Assembly: GCA_002633005.1 (NCBI GenBank)
Contig: NMRA01000119.1
Span: 646,228 to 710,227 of the forward strand
Length of the DNA: 64,000 nucleotides
Source of the DNA: Phoronis australis
Lineage: Eukaryota; Phoronida; Phoronidae
Direction of reading: 5' to 3'
Position numbers and translations under genes: made by a program. Positions 1-11,100 of this stretch are shown here, piece after piece. The stretch's first letter is position 1. The number at the start of each line of letters is the position of its first letter. The notes beneath the pieces were generated by a model. That model saw nothing but the letters and a program-made list of their open reading frames with translations. It made no database searches and had not been told where the DNA came from.

Positions 1-1530
1 CTCCTCTGATAAAGCAAGTTAACAAATGCTTGTATCAAGCTGGCAGTCGGATGCCCATCCACGGGAAACCAAGTCCATAGAGGTTTGCATGGCAGAGTGA
101 CAAGGGACAACAATGGACACCTTACTGGATAGACATGCCTGAAATCTCCAAAGCCGGCCAGCAGCTCATGGTTGCAAGAGCATACCACCATGGGGCAAGA
201 GATATAAATTAAAAGCAATTCCTTAGCATGCACAACACTTAGCAAATACCGGGGAACATGTCAGTAACATCATGGTTTGTTATGGACCAAAGGAACAGAT
301 GATAATGTTAATTGAATTCTGTGGTCTGCAATGGCAATTTGAGATTAATCTGTTTTATTGTGTTGATATTATAAGCAGATGACAATCGGATTATATGTAG
401 ACAGGAGCTAGAAGAAGCATACTAACGACATTTTTGAAAGCTGGTCTCTGAGTTTTAGGTAGTCTGTCAAGTTCTATGCATATAAATTGGTCTCTTTATC
501 ATAACATCAACTAAATTTTCATAATAATTGTACAAATTAATGATAAATCTAATAAATTTTGGTAAGAAATCCTATTTGTTGTTGTATTATTAGTCTTGCA
601 TCAGATCAAAATAAATGATTTTGTTAAAATTGCAGTTGGTTGGTTAAATTTTGGCGGCCATATTGGAATTATGCAAATGAGGAGTCTTAATATTATGAGA
701 AAAAGATATTGCGATGTCATTATGATAGATTTCTAGTTAATAAAGTATTGTTACCTAGCCTTAAAATGTGTGATCATCCCTCAAGCAACCATAGATTGTG
801 TTACTGAGCGGCCATTTGTTTTTTGAGACCTTGACCTTGACCTCAAAATTTGGGCAACCGACCCCCATGAGATTCAGCATGTCAAAAAGTACTAGTGTGC
901 CAAATTTGGTCCTTTAATCCGACGTGTAAATGTTTTCGGGTTAAGGGCCTGGACTAATAGTCTATGTGCAAATTGTGGAAACTTGAACAAGTGATGTTTT
1001 ATGGCATCCACAAAGTTCCAACTTTGCTGTCAATCCTTGAAAGAGTCTGAAATGTTCCTAATCTCTATTTTTCACCCTCACAAGTTTTCAAGCAGATTAT
1101 TTTCCACCAGATATTCTTCAACAGAATAATACGCATAAATGAAGTACACGAATATCTGCTACTGATTATGATGAAGCATAACAGAGCACATGAACTGGTG
1201 ACGTCAGCTTGCAAAGTTTTCCATTCACAGAATCTATTTTTAGCCTTTTCCTCTTTTTCCATGAGGAGTCGAACCATTTATGCCAACTAATTAGCACAAC
1301 CCACGAGAACATGAAAAACAAGTGGGCCTACATAATATAATACAATTTCTCAGAAAATTTTTCTGTGAACATTATTTCTAGAATTCTGTTTACAAACAGA
1401 TTTGTTTTCAGGTGTCAAATCGCATACAACATTTGTCTTTGTAGGAGACAAAGGCTGTCCCTTGGCCTGGCTGAATTCACTGGATCTGAAATAATAGGTA
1501 TAAAAAATAAAAGGCATCAAAAGGAATAAG

Positions 1531-1674
1531 AGGTAGGCAGGGGCGGGAGGGTAGGCAGGAAAGGAGGGTAGGCAGGGGCGGGAGGGTAGGCAGGGATGGT
1601 GTTGTAGGCAGGGATGGTGGGGTAGGCAGGGGAGGGAGGGTAGGAAGAGGCCGGAAGGTAGGCAAGGACGGGAG
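1531..1674. repeat. G-rich tandem repeat, about 18-bp unit
   Basis: Eight or so degenerate units of the type GGGTAGGCAGGGGCGGGA. Runs of three or four G at short spacing could form G-quadruplexes on the plus strand. The minus-strand frame through it (LPSRPCLPS repeats) is an artefact of the repeat. Confidence 0.75.
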
Positions 1675-1819
1675 AAAGAACTAAACTTTCTTAGGTTGTG
1701 TAGGACCATATCGACAAATAGTTGAATTAACCCAAACACCTATTGAACAAAACTGTATAGACTTGAACTATAGTAAAAGTGTTTTATTTTCAGAAATTAA
1801 AAGCCTCTGCACTTTCATT

Positions 1820-1990
1820 CTTGGCTTTGTACTAAATTTCAAACAGGTGACCATGTCTTTTGAGTAAAAATTAGCAAAAAAGGTACATCCATAGCAAAGC
1901 AACCACATCAATAACACGACCAAATTTTGATTGATATGTATGCCCAAGATGAAGTCTCAAAAATCTTAGTTTTCCTTATTATTATTTTGT
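1820..1990. repeat. Repeat family B copy
   Basis: Contains AGGTGACCATGTCTTTTGAG, AAAAAGGTACATCCATAGCA and GATGAAGTCTCAAAAATC. Related copies are at 6905-7050, 23870-24110, 34260-34560 and 37600-37870, in both orientations. Confidence 0.55.
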
Positions 1991-2149
1991 GTTTGTTTCA
2001 TTTACGCACCTTTTTTCATAAAAATACTAAAAGTCCTACTTTTTACAGCCTCTCATGTTAAAGAGGAACATATTAAAACAATTTCTAACATCCTGGAGAC
2101 AGAAGAACGGTGAACAAAGCATAGCATAGTCCTATTTTGGATAGCCAAT

Positions 2150-4200
2150 GTAAAAAATAAAATTGCCACTTGGAGGCGTAGCGGTAATCAGATCCTTTTG
2201 AAAATTGTTATCAGGTTCATAAGAACTTATATCTGCCAAATTTCAAGGAGATTCTGCAAGGGGTAAAAGGGATACAGCATGACAAAACAGACATACCGGA
2301 AATATGCATGCATATATGTGTATGTCGATGCATAAAAATGACCATTAGTGGGCAAAGTTAAAGTAGAATGTGTCTAAAAATGGGAAGGTGGTGTTGTCTC
2401 CATAACAGAAACCTATTTGCCAAATTTCACAAAAATCTGCCAAGGAACTCGGTAGATATAGAGGATGGCTAAGACAAAATAAGAGCAACGCGAAGCGTTT
2501 AAATGCACCCACGAATGCACCGCAAATGGTGTGCTTTTAGGGGTGTTTATTTGTATCACAGAAATGGCCAATAGATGGCGCAAAATACGTCGAATCCATC
2601 CAAAAACAAGAATTTCTCATCGTTTCTTTAATAGAAAAGTTAGCTACTTCCCAAATATTTTAAAAATACGTCAAGGAACATCAGAGAAACAGAAGAAAAC
2701 AGCAAAAAAATGAAATTCCCACTAGGGGGCTATTGGCGCAAAAAAACATTAACTGTCACTAGCAGGGGCAACAATAGTTGAAGTCTTCAAAAAATCATCG
2801 TTAACCGTCTTTTTCACAATAAGAACATATATGCCAATTTTCACAATCATCCTTAGAGTGATTTGGTTGATAGAGGGGCAGATGCCAAAAACAAGACTAC
2901 AAAACAGTAAAAATGGTCCTTAGATGAAATGAAATACGTCGAATCCATAAGAAACTAGAGGAGCATGTCATTGTTTCACTAGAAGGTATTCACCAAATTT
3001 CATAAAAATCTATCAAGGAGCTTGAATTAGAGAAACAGAGGAAAACAGAAAAAAAATTAAATTGCCACAAGGGGCACCACATTTGTCTGATCCATCTGAA
3101 AGTCGTCGCTGTCCATTGTCAACTTCATATAAATAAACTTGCTAAAGATCGTGCAGAGAGTTTGGGAGATTCAGCCATGGGCAAAAATAAAATAAAACTG
3201 CCACTAGGAGGCGCCACAGTAGTTGAGGTCGTCGGAAAATGAATGAGAGCCGTCCCCTTCACAGTATGAATATACATGCCAATTTCTATAATCATCCTTT
3301 GAGTGGTTTGGTTAACAGAGGGGTGGACGCCAAACAACAATGAAAATGGCCACTAGGTGGCGCAAAATACCTTGCATCAATCCGAAAACAAATGGATAGC
3401 ATCACCTCACTAATAGACGCCTGTCTGCCAAATTTTATGGAAATCGGTTGAGGACCTTTGAAGAGGTAAACGTAAAAAAAGTAAAATTGCCATTAGGGGC
3501 CACGCCGGTACTCTGATCCGTCTGAAAGTCATCATCGCCTATTGTCAACTTTATATAAATACATTTGCTAAATTTAATAAAAATCCTGTAGAGCGTTTAG
3601 GAGATACAGTCATGGGCGCAAAAACAAACAAAACTACCACTAGGAGGTGCCAGAGTATTCAAAGTCGTCAGAAATCATCATAAGCCGCCTCCTTCACAAT
3701 AGAAACATATATGCCAATTTTCACAATCATCCTGAGTGATTTGGTCGACAGAGGGCGTACGCCAAAAAACAGACTACAAAGTGGTAAAAATGACAGTAAA
3801 AATGGCACAAACTATCTCAAATCCATCCCAAAACGGGAAAATAGCGTCATCTCACTAATAGATGCCTAACTGCCAAACTTTATGAAAATCTGTTGAGAAC
3901 CTCCGAAGATATAGACTGAGGTAAACCTAAAAAAAAATAAAATTGCCACTAGGGGGCACACCTGTGCTCGAAAAGGTCCGAAATTCATCGCCATCCCTCG
4001 TCAGCTTCATAGGAACATATCTGCCAAACCTCATCAAGATCCTGTGAGGGATTTAGGAGATACAGCTGCGGACACCCAGACAGAGATGACAGCACCCACA
4101 TATAAATATGTGGGCGCATAAAATTAAAACTGCCGATAGGATGTACAGTGGTAGCTGAATACATTCGAGAATTCACTTGTGTCATCCCATTCATGATAAG
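2150..4200 (+). repeat. Dispersed repeat family A, long cluster
   Basis: A chain of related 150-350 bp modules. Recurrent phrases: GGCCACTAGGTGGCGCAAAA (3343 and variants), ATTGCCACTAGGGGGC (3946, variants at 2163, 2707, 3486), CCAATTTTCACAATCATCCT, and GAGATACAG. It ends in the palindrome CCCACATATAAATATGTGGG (4095-4114) followed by CGCATAAA. No transposase frame is visible. Confidence 0.75.
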
Positions 4201-4855
4201 AACGTGACCGCATATTTCATGAACCCTACACTAGGTTACAGCCGATGACGCATTTGTGTGCTCAGCTTAACTCTGCGAGCTAATGAAACTTAAAGTTAAT
4301 TGTCAGAGCTCGATTTGGTGACCCGCAGGTCGCCAATGCGACCTTAAATTGCACCTGGGAAAATCCCCAGTCGCCACTACGAGAATCTAAGTCAGACAAT
4401 AATTCCCCCAAAATTCGTTTCAAAGTTTGTGTTGACTTCCAAACTTAAAATTAGTAACAATTTTCCTAGATTTTATACGTTTGGTTTACAATTGTTCCAT
4501 TTATTTCGTGAAATCAGTGCGTTTGCCTCACAGCAGTCAGCTTAAATTAGAACGGGAAGTAAACAGGCAGAAGTCGCATTGGTCGCCAAAAATCAAGCAA
4601 GAGTGGTGAAACACGCGCCTCCAGTGTATGCAATTATCTTTGTTCTATCTTCGTACAAATTGGGGAGAATTGAAGACGCATGTGTGAGAACGTAGTGCGG
4701 CACAACCTTTTTTGTCTTTTTTTAGTCAACGAATTCGCTTTCAATTTTGGCAACCTGAGTTTTTGTTTGGTGACCTGGAATTTTCGCCGAGTCGCTGAAT
4801 GCGGCTTGCCGTCAAGCTAGGTGTCTAGCTTTTGGAGGTCAAGGTGAATTGACAT

Positions 4856-5133
4856 TCAAGATGGTTGAAAGACAATGAAAATGCAGGCACATGTCAAAAC
4901 ATGGTAAATGGTACTTAAAACATGGCAAATGGTACTTAAACATGGTAAATGGTACTTAAAACGTGGCAAATGGTACTTAAAACCATAACTGTAATTTTGT
5001 AGTAACAACACCAACCTTTGGTGCTGAAACTTGGCAAAAAAGTTTTTGATAGTCGTCTGCTTCCCACTGTGTAGATTCTCACTGGACTTCCTCTTCTTGG
5101 ATAGACCAATAGTGCGACACTTGGATTGACCTC
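4856..5133 (-). CDS. EXO1: EXO1 terminal exon with PIP box and repeat-encoded tail
   Basis: This exon joins exon 10 in phase (G from 5540 plus GA from 5133). It encodes a basic stretch with KKRK, then QTTIKNFF, a textbook Q-x-x-h-x-x-F-F PCNA-interacting box. Human EXO1 also has a PCNA-binding site near its C-terminus. After residue 939 the frame runs about 52 more codons, mostly through a 21-bp tandem array ([14 protein letters not shown], then [14 protein letters not shown] after a 1-bp unit-length change), before the TGA at 4858-4856. An alternative is a weak donor just after the CAAAG codon region near 5017, which would splice to an unseen last exon. The PIP box is secure; the natural C-terminus is not. 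Confidence 0.75.
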
Positions 5134-8100
5134 CTGCAAACAAATGGATCTCCATTTAATTACAACCACCAAAAAGTTACATGTGCAGTTCTGATGGCAT
5201 TTTAAGGACAACTTTGTCATAGACAACGAGACGATTGCTCATTTGAATATACCGGATATTTGCAAAAATGGCGTTGTGAACCATTTTGGTGTACAATGAT
5301 TGCTCAGACTACACTAGTAATGATAGTGTCCATTGTTACTAAGTATTATGGGTAAAAATAACAATGTTGCAGAACCTCGGTATAAATGCAACGCAAGCCA
5401 ACACCAACTCCGTGGTTTTAGGAATTCTCTTTAAACGCTTGTAAAGCTTGTTACATTGACATCACATAGTTACTGTATCGATATTAAATAAACTCATTAC
5501 AATTCATCTGGAATGCTGATATGGTCTGTAAAGTACTACCTTTATTTTCTGCTGTTTTTGCTTTCGCCGGATTACTTGCAATAACTTGCACATCATCATC
5601 ATCACCAGCACCACCACCACCACCAGCACCAGCACCACCACAGGTGTCGCCACCAGACCCAGTGATACCGCTGCTGTTGCACGAAGACTGTCGCAGATAA
5701 AATGACAACGTTCTGTTTGAAGACTTTGTCTTGGCCATCATTCCTAATTTACGGCAAGATGAGAGGCTGGACTTCTGAGTATCTGCTGGTAGAAATACTC
5801 TTTGAGTTGCCTGCTCTTGACTGAGTGTTCCCGTCTCCTCACCTTCCAGCTTATCTATCATCATGTCTTGTTGACTAGAGGATAATTTCCAAGATGTCTG
5901 GCTTGACAATGAATCAACATTTTGACTTAGAGTGAAACTATAAGTGCCAATACTGTTTTGAGATTGATCAGACTCCGAAGGGGGTTCTTCGACTGCGTCA
6001 GGTAATGGTTCAATTACAGCTGCTGCCTGTTTGAATGTATCTAAATGTTCGTTTTCTTTACTTGCATCGACTGCTGTGTTTCTACTAGTTTCTATGCCAA
6101 TGTTACCGGCACTGCCTGGACTTTTGTTATCACGTGTGCGGTGCTCATCAATACATTCAATAGTTTCTTTAAAACAAACAGAACTGACGTCGTTATTGTT
6201 GATGGACGGGGTGCTGGTTGTAGTCTTTTCTCCCACAATCCTCGATTGTACAGGCTTGAAATCAAACTGTGGTGCAACCATCACCGATGACTCACTCTTG
6301 ACTTTCCAGGCAAAGGCTCCAATACCACCAATTAGTCTTTTCCGCTTGCTTGTTGAATCCCTGCTTTGAGCCAACTTCTTCTCATACCTGTCAAAAGCAT
6401 CCTCGTCAAGAGAACCCTTGGGTGAAGCAGATTCCAGACACTTTGTCACGGTGGTTTGTTGTGATGGTGGAGACACTTTATTGCTGAAGAACCTTAAAAA
6501 GTGTCACAGATGATACCAAAGGAAGGTATATCAAACTGTTTATTTTGAGAAAAATTGAATCACTTGCTGAAAGAGCATCATTTGTGAATAAACAGGTATG
6601 CATTTTAATCCGACCCAGTAAGTTCTTAAGTCGTTGAAAGAAAAATGCAACCGCAAGGGACCATTGCCAGAATGGAAAAGAAATTAGAGTTGTGTAAGAC
6701 ATTGTCCACAAGTCTGTGTATTGAGCCTAATCTCAGTAAAAGTTTACATTTTCTGAAAGTTTACATTTTCTGAAAGTTTACATTTTCTGAAAGTTTACAT
6801 TTTCTGAAAGTTTACATTTTCTGAAAGTTTACATTTTCTGAAAGTTTACATTTTCTAAAAGTTTACATCTTCTGAAAGTAGAAAGCTTGTAGAATTTGAC
6901 TGACATTTGACCAATCTGCCATTTATTGGGTCACATGACCATAACTGTTTGGTAAAATTTTGCTAAAAAGAAAGGTACACTTGATAGCAAAACAATGATA
7001 TCAATAACATAAATAAATTAAATATAGATTTTCAAGATGAAATCTCAAAAAAATAATTGCAGGTAGTCCGGTACAACGTGTATAGATGTGCGCAAGCGGC
7101 GCACGTCTGGTACACCGTGTACCAAACTCTACGAAGGGATTTGCTGACAATGTAAGTCACAAAAAATATCATGATGGCACTAACTTTCCAAAAATGCATC
7201 TCGACACAAATCCTGGCTCAGCAACAAAACTGATCAAAAGTAAATGTTAGTGGCTTTACTTTAATCATTCCTAATTCATAACTTAAGGTTCATTTATTAA
7301 AATTTTAAGTTTAGATCGATTTACATACCTGCTTTTAACTTCCACAGTGACTTCTTTCTTGGCATTCAAATCAAACTTTTGCTTCGTTTTGGTGTAGATG
7401 GCAAAAATATTACGTGGCGGCAACCATGCTTTCGCTATCTGGTCAGACTCGGCCAATTTCAGCTCTTGAAATCTTGCATGTTCCTTCTCTTCTGTATTGC
7501 CTGTACGCTCCATCTCGCATTTCTCCAGTCCCTGACTGGCATCAGAATTATCCACAGCTTCAAAAATATCTTGCAACCTGGACCTTTTCGCTGTGGTTTG
7601 CTTCGGGTAAAAGGACATCTCGCCGTCACTGTCTTCCGGGTCTGTATTGAGTTTCGATTTCTTGGCGACGTGTGCAAATTTCTGAAAATGGCCAGCTGAT
7701 GGAGAGGGATCTGAGACGTATCCATTGACCTCAGGCTTTTCAACAACAGGGTCATAATAGCTGGTCAGATCATGATCAGTTAGAGCAGCCTCGTCGTCGC
7801 TCTTGTGCCCTAAAACAAAGTAAACAAGTACTTCGACCATTTGACAGAGTGGGACACTGGGCAAACCACACTGATTTTAATAATTTATCATGATCACTCA
7901 ATACAGCATACACATGGCATGAGAACAAAAAAGTCAGAAGTGAATTATCAAATGATTTAAATCGGTCTATTTGGTTGCGAGGTACTAGGATAGTTATTCC
8001 GACTTAACTGAGCAAAGTTGATGATGTAGCAAACGAATGACACCAAGGGGTAACCAAATCCAAAATGTTGCTCAGAATGCTCAGAACCAAACTGTGGTTC

Positions 8101-11100
8101 TTCAGTATCAACAAGACGATGGAAGCAACAGCGTCCACCGGCTTAGACTGCCAAGCTGCCATTGTTGCCTCAAATTATGTCCCCATCAAGTTTACTAAAC
8201 CACCCAGTGCTCTGTAGAAGTGGCATACCACTGATTAGACGGCAAATCCGTCGCCTGACAAAACTTCACGTGAGCACTCATAGGACGGCTGACGAGACAT
8301 CTGACAATCCGTCTTTATATCCACTGACAGATCTGCCTTTCCAAAAAAGGCCACGTACCATAACCATTGATGAAACTTGTGGTTAGGTTTTGTTCAGGCA
8401 TCTTCTGACTGATACAATAGACTGCCAGTGTCAACATGACAAATATTAAAATAGCCATAAGACAGCTGATCGGATACCTTTGTGAACTCACTGTCTTACT
8501 AAGTGGCTGATACGCCTTTTTGATTCAAAAGGCCTATCTGCTTTCTTCTTAAAATTCCCACATGAACGCCACTAGTAGGCATAAGTTGAACATTCAGATA
8601 CATTGCTCAATAACTGAGTAGTTGGTTTAAGACTATGAAGACAAACCCATAGTTTTATACCTTAAGGTGTCATCCTTCCGGAAGTACTTCACAATGATTA
8701 AATAACATTTTAAATAACAATCCACTTTCAACAAGTAAACATAAAATACATCTCTTGATGACTGAAGAGTCTTAATTCATGCTTCAAATCGTCACACTAT
8801 TGTTTGTGATCAGTGAGTGACATTTCTGTGAAAATTGTCATTTTTTGTTCTGAACATGAATTTCCAAACACCTTTACCTGAGGGAGACTTCATGTTTCAA
8901 TTACAGAACTGTCAATATGCAGGAAACAGTGTCTCAGATTTTTGATTGTTCTCAGGGTTCGATTTTCAGCAAATAAATGTGCTGGCCCAAAGGGCTAGTT
9001 ACTTGAATATGAGACCACATCCATTTGGGGCCTATACGTTAAAGTTTACTGGCCCGACCGCAAATCCATTGGCTCGAGGCCACCATGCCAGCGTGTATTT
9101 TGAACGCTATTTGTTGTACAAAGGATAATCCAAGACATGGTTCCCTCAACAGTTGACTATAAAAATGTGCAAAAATCTCACGTGAATCGACTTATGCACT
9201 GAACAGAAATTGGTGTTCAGACCTGCTAAAAGCATCGAAAATAAAATGGAATGTAAACGGCCGAGAAAATTTGCCACACAATTGAAATGATTAAAGTCTG
9301 TCACAAACAAGCTACAAATTTGACACATAAATAATGCATTTTTAAGAAATGTTGAGCTGCAATGAAAAATATTGCTAAAGTTTAAAACAATATACTGCCG
9401 TCCATGGTGATATGCGCAGAAATTTGCTGACAAATACGAAATATGATGCCACGGTAGTTAGATTATTTCAAAGTATGATCTTTGTAAACTAAAAAGCCTG
9501 TGCTGTATATTTCAAGAGCAACTGTGCTAAGAGCTGACAGCAATTTTATCGACTGTAAAACTGTAATGTAAGCTGAATTATGATGCAACGGCATACATTC
9601 TGATAAAACAATATGTGAATTATATTGGATTTTCAATGACAATTACTGGAGTTGTCCATTTTGTAACAAGTTTGGAGGAACCTACTATTATGTTTTCTTT
9701 TCCGTGGACTCTTCCTCCTCAGTTCAGAGGTGTTCACCACAATCTCCATCCCAACGGTGGATCTACGCTCGCTTGTGTCGCCATCTTGTGACGCACGACC
9801 AGCAGGCATCGGTCGGTATCCTGCTCTCCAAATGCTGGTCATGTGTAGCGGAGGTGTGGTAGTTTTGTAATTGGAATTAGAGTTCCACGATTTGGATTTG
9901 GCAGGAGGTGCCTAAAGGGGTTAGCAGAGTGTTAACATTTACAGCACTAGTAACAAGAGCAATGCGAAGTGTTGATATGCGCCCATCGTTTGATCTGCGC
10001 CCGCTGTGTGCATCGCATATAGTGCAAATACAAGAAATGATTACTACTATTTTAAACATTCCCACTAAAGTGAGCAATGCTAGTAAACTTAAAGTAGCTT
10101 CTAGGGTGTGCGTAACAACTCAGCAATGTTCTCCTTGCCAAGATATGTGTCCACATATAAATATGTAGGTGCATAAAAATGACCACAAGGTGGCACAAAA
10201 TACCTTGAATCCCTCCGAAAAAACAGGAAGGTGTATACCTATTTGCCAAATTTCATGAAAATCCATTAAGAAACTCCAAAGATATAAAGGTAAATGCTAA
10301 AAACTAAACTTGCCACTAGGGGGCACACCGGCAGTCAGATCTGCCAGAAAATTCGCTCATGGTGTCCCAGTCATGATAGCTGAAGATACATGTAATGGTT
10401 TTGGAGATATAGTAGCAGAAGCCGGATGGACAGAGATAATCGCATAGCATAATGTGTCCACATATTTATACGTAGGTGCATAATATATTATCAATCCATC
10501 AGAGTCCCGCAAAAACCTATATAAAACACTTAACTGAACAAATACAATTTAAGCAGCAAATTTGTGGCATTCAGCCGCATGTTCACAAAACTACATAAAT
10601 CAATTCAGAAAAAGTATTGCTTTCTATAGTAGAAAGCCCCCAGAATTTTGCTTTCAACTTAATTCCAATCTGCCATTGATTGAAACATTCTTTTTGAATC
10701 CAAAGCTTTTGTCTCACCTGGTAGTTGTCAGGGTCAAAGTTATCCATGACACGTCCGGTGTTCACATTGATATTTCCCAGAGCTATCTGCAGCGCCCTCT
10801 CATGGGAGAGTTTACTGAGGACAAGGAGTCAGGAATAGAATAATAAGTAACACCTGGACAACCGAATGCTCTGGTACATGTTCGTGTGTGGACTGCATTC
10901 TCCGCCAGGCCAGCTGTATACACTACAATACAGTCAACAACTTCGAGAGCGAGGAGTCTCCAGATTGCTCTTCCAGTGCTGTATATGAGCGTATTTAGGC
11001 CCATACACCTGTATATGAGCGTATCTAGGCCCATAACCTGTATATGAAATAATGAGGTTTTTGCAAACACTTTTTGAACACGTCGGTGCTTGCAGCCATG

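Larger units (their letters stand above)
1..4855. other. Intergenic sequence downstream of EXO1
   Basis: There is no gene I can support. It contains a G-rich tandem array (1531-1674), a family B repeat (about 1820-1990) and a long block of family A repeats (about 2150-4200). A minus-strand AATAAA at 4505-4500 could serve EXO1, about 350 bases past its stop. Confidence 0.6.

Noticed and set aside
1350-1739. 129-codon minus-strand ORF rich in PCLPS repeats
   Set aside because: It is read entirely from the G-rich tandem array; composition explains the openness.
4936-5226. 96-codon minus-strand ORF overlapping EXO1 exon 11
   Set aside because: It is out of frame with the exon that joins EXO1 in phase and encodes the PIP box; a shadow frame.
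6031-6369. Plus-strand ORFs opposite EXO1 exon 10
   Set aside because: Antisense shadows of a confirmed coding exon, without splice or homology support.
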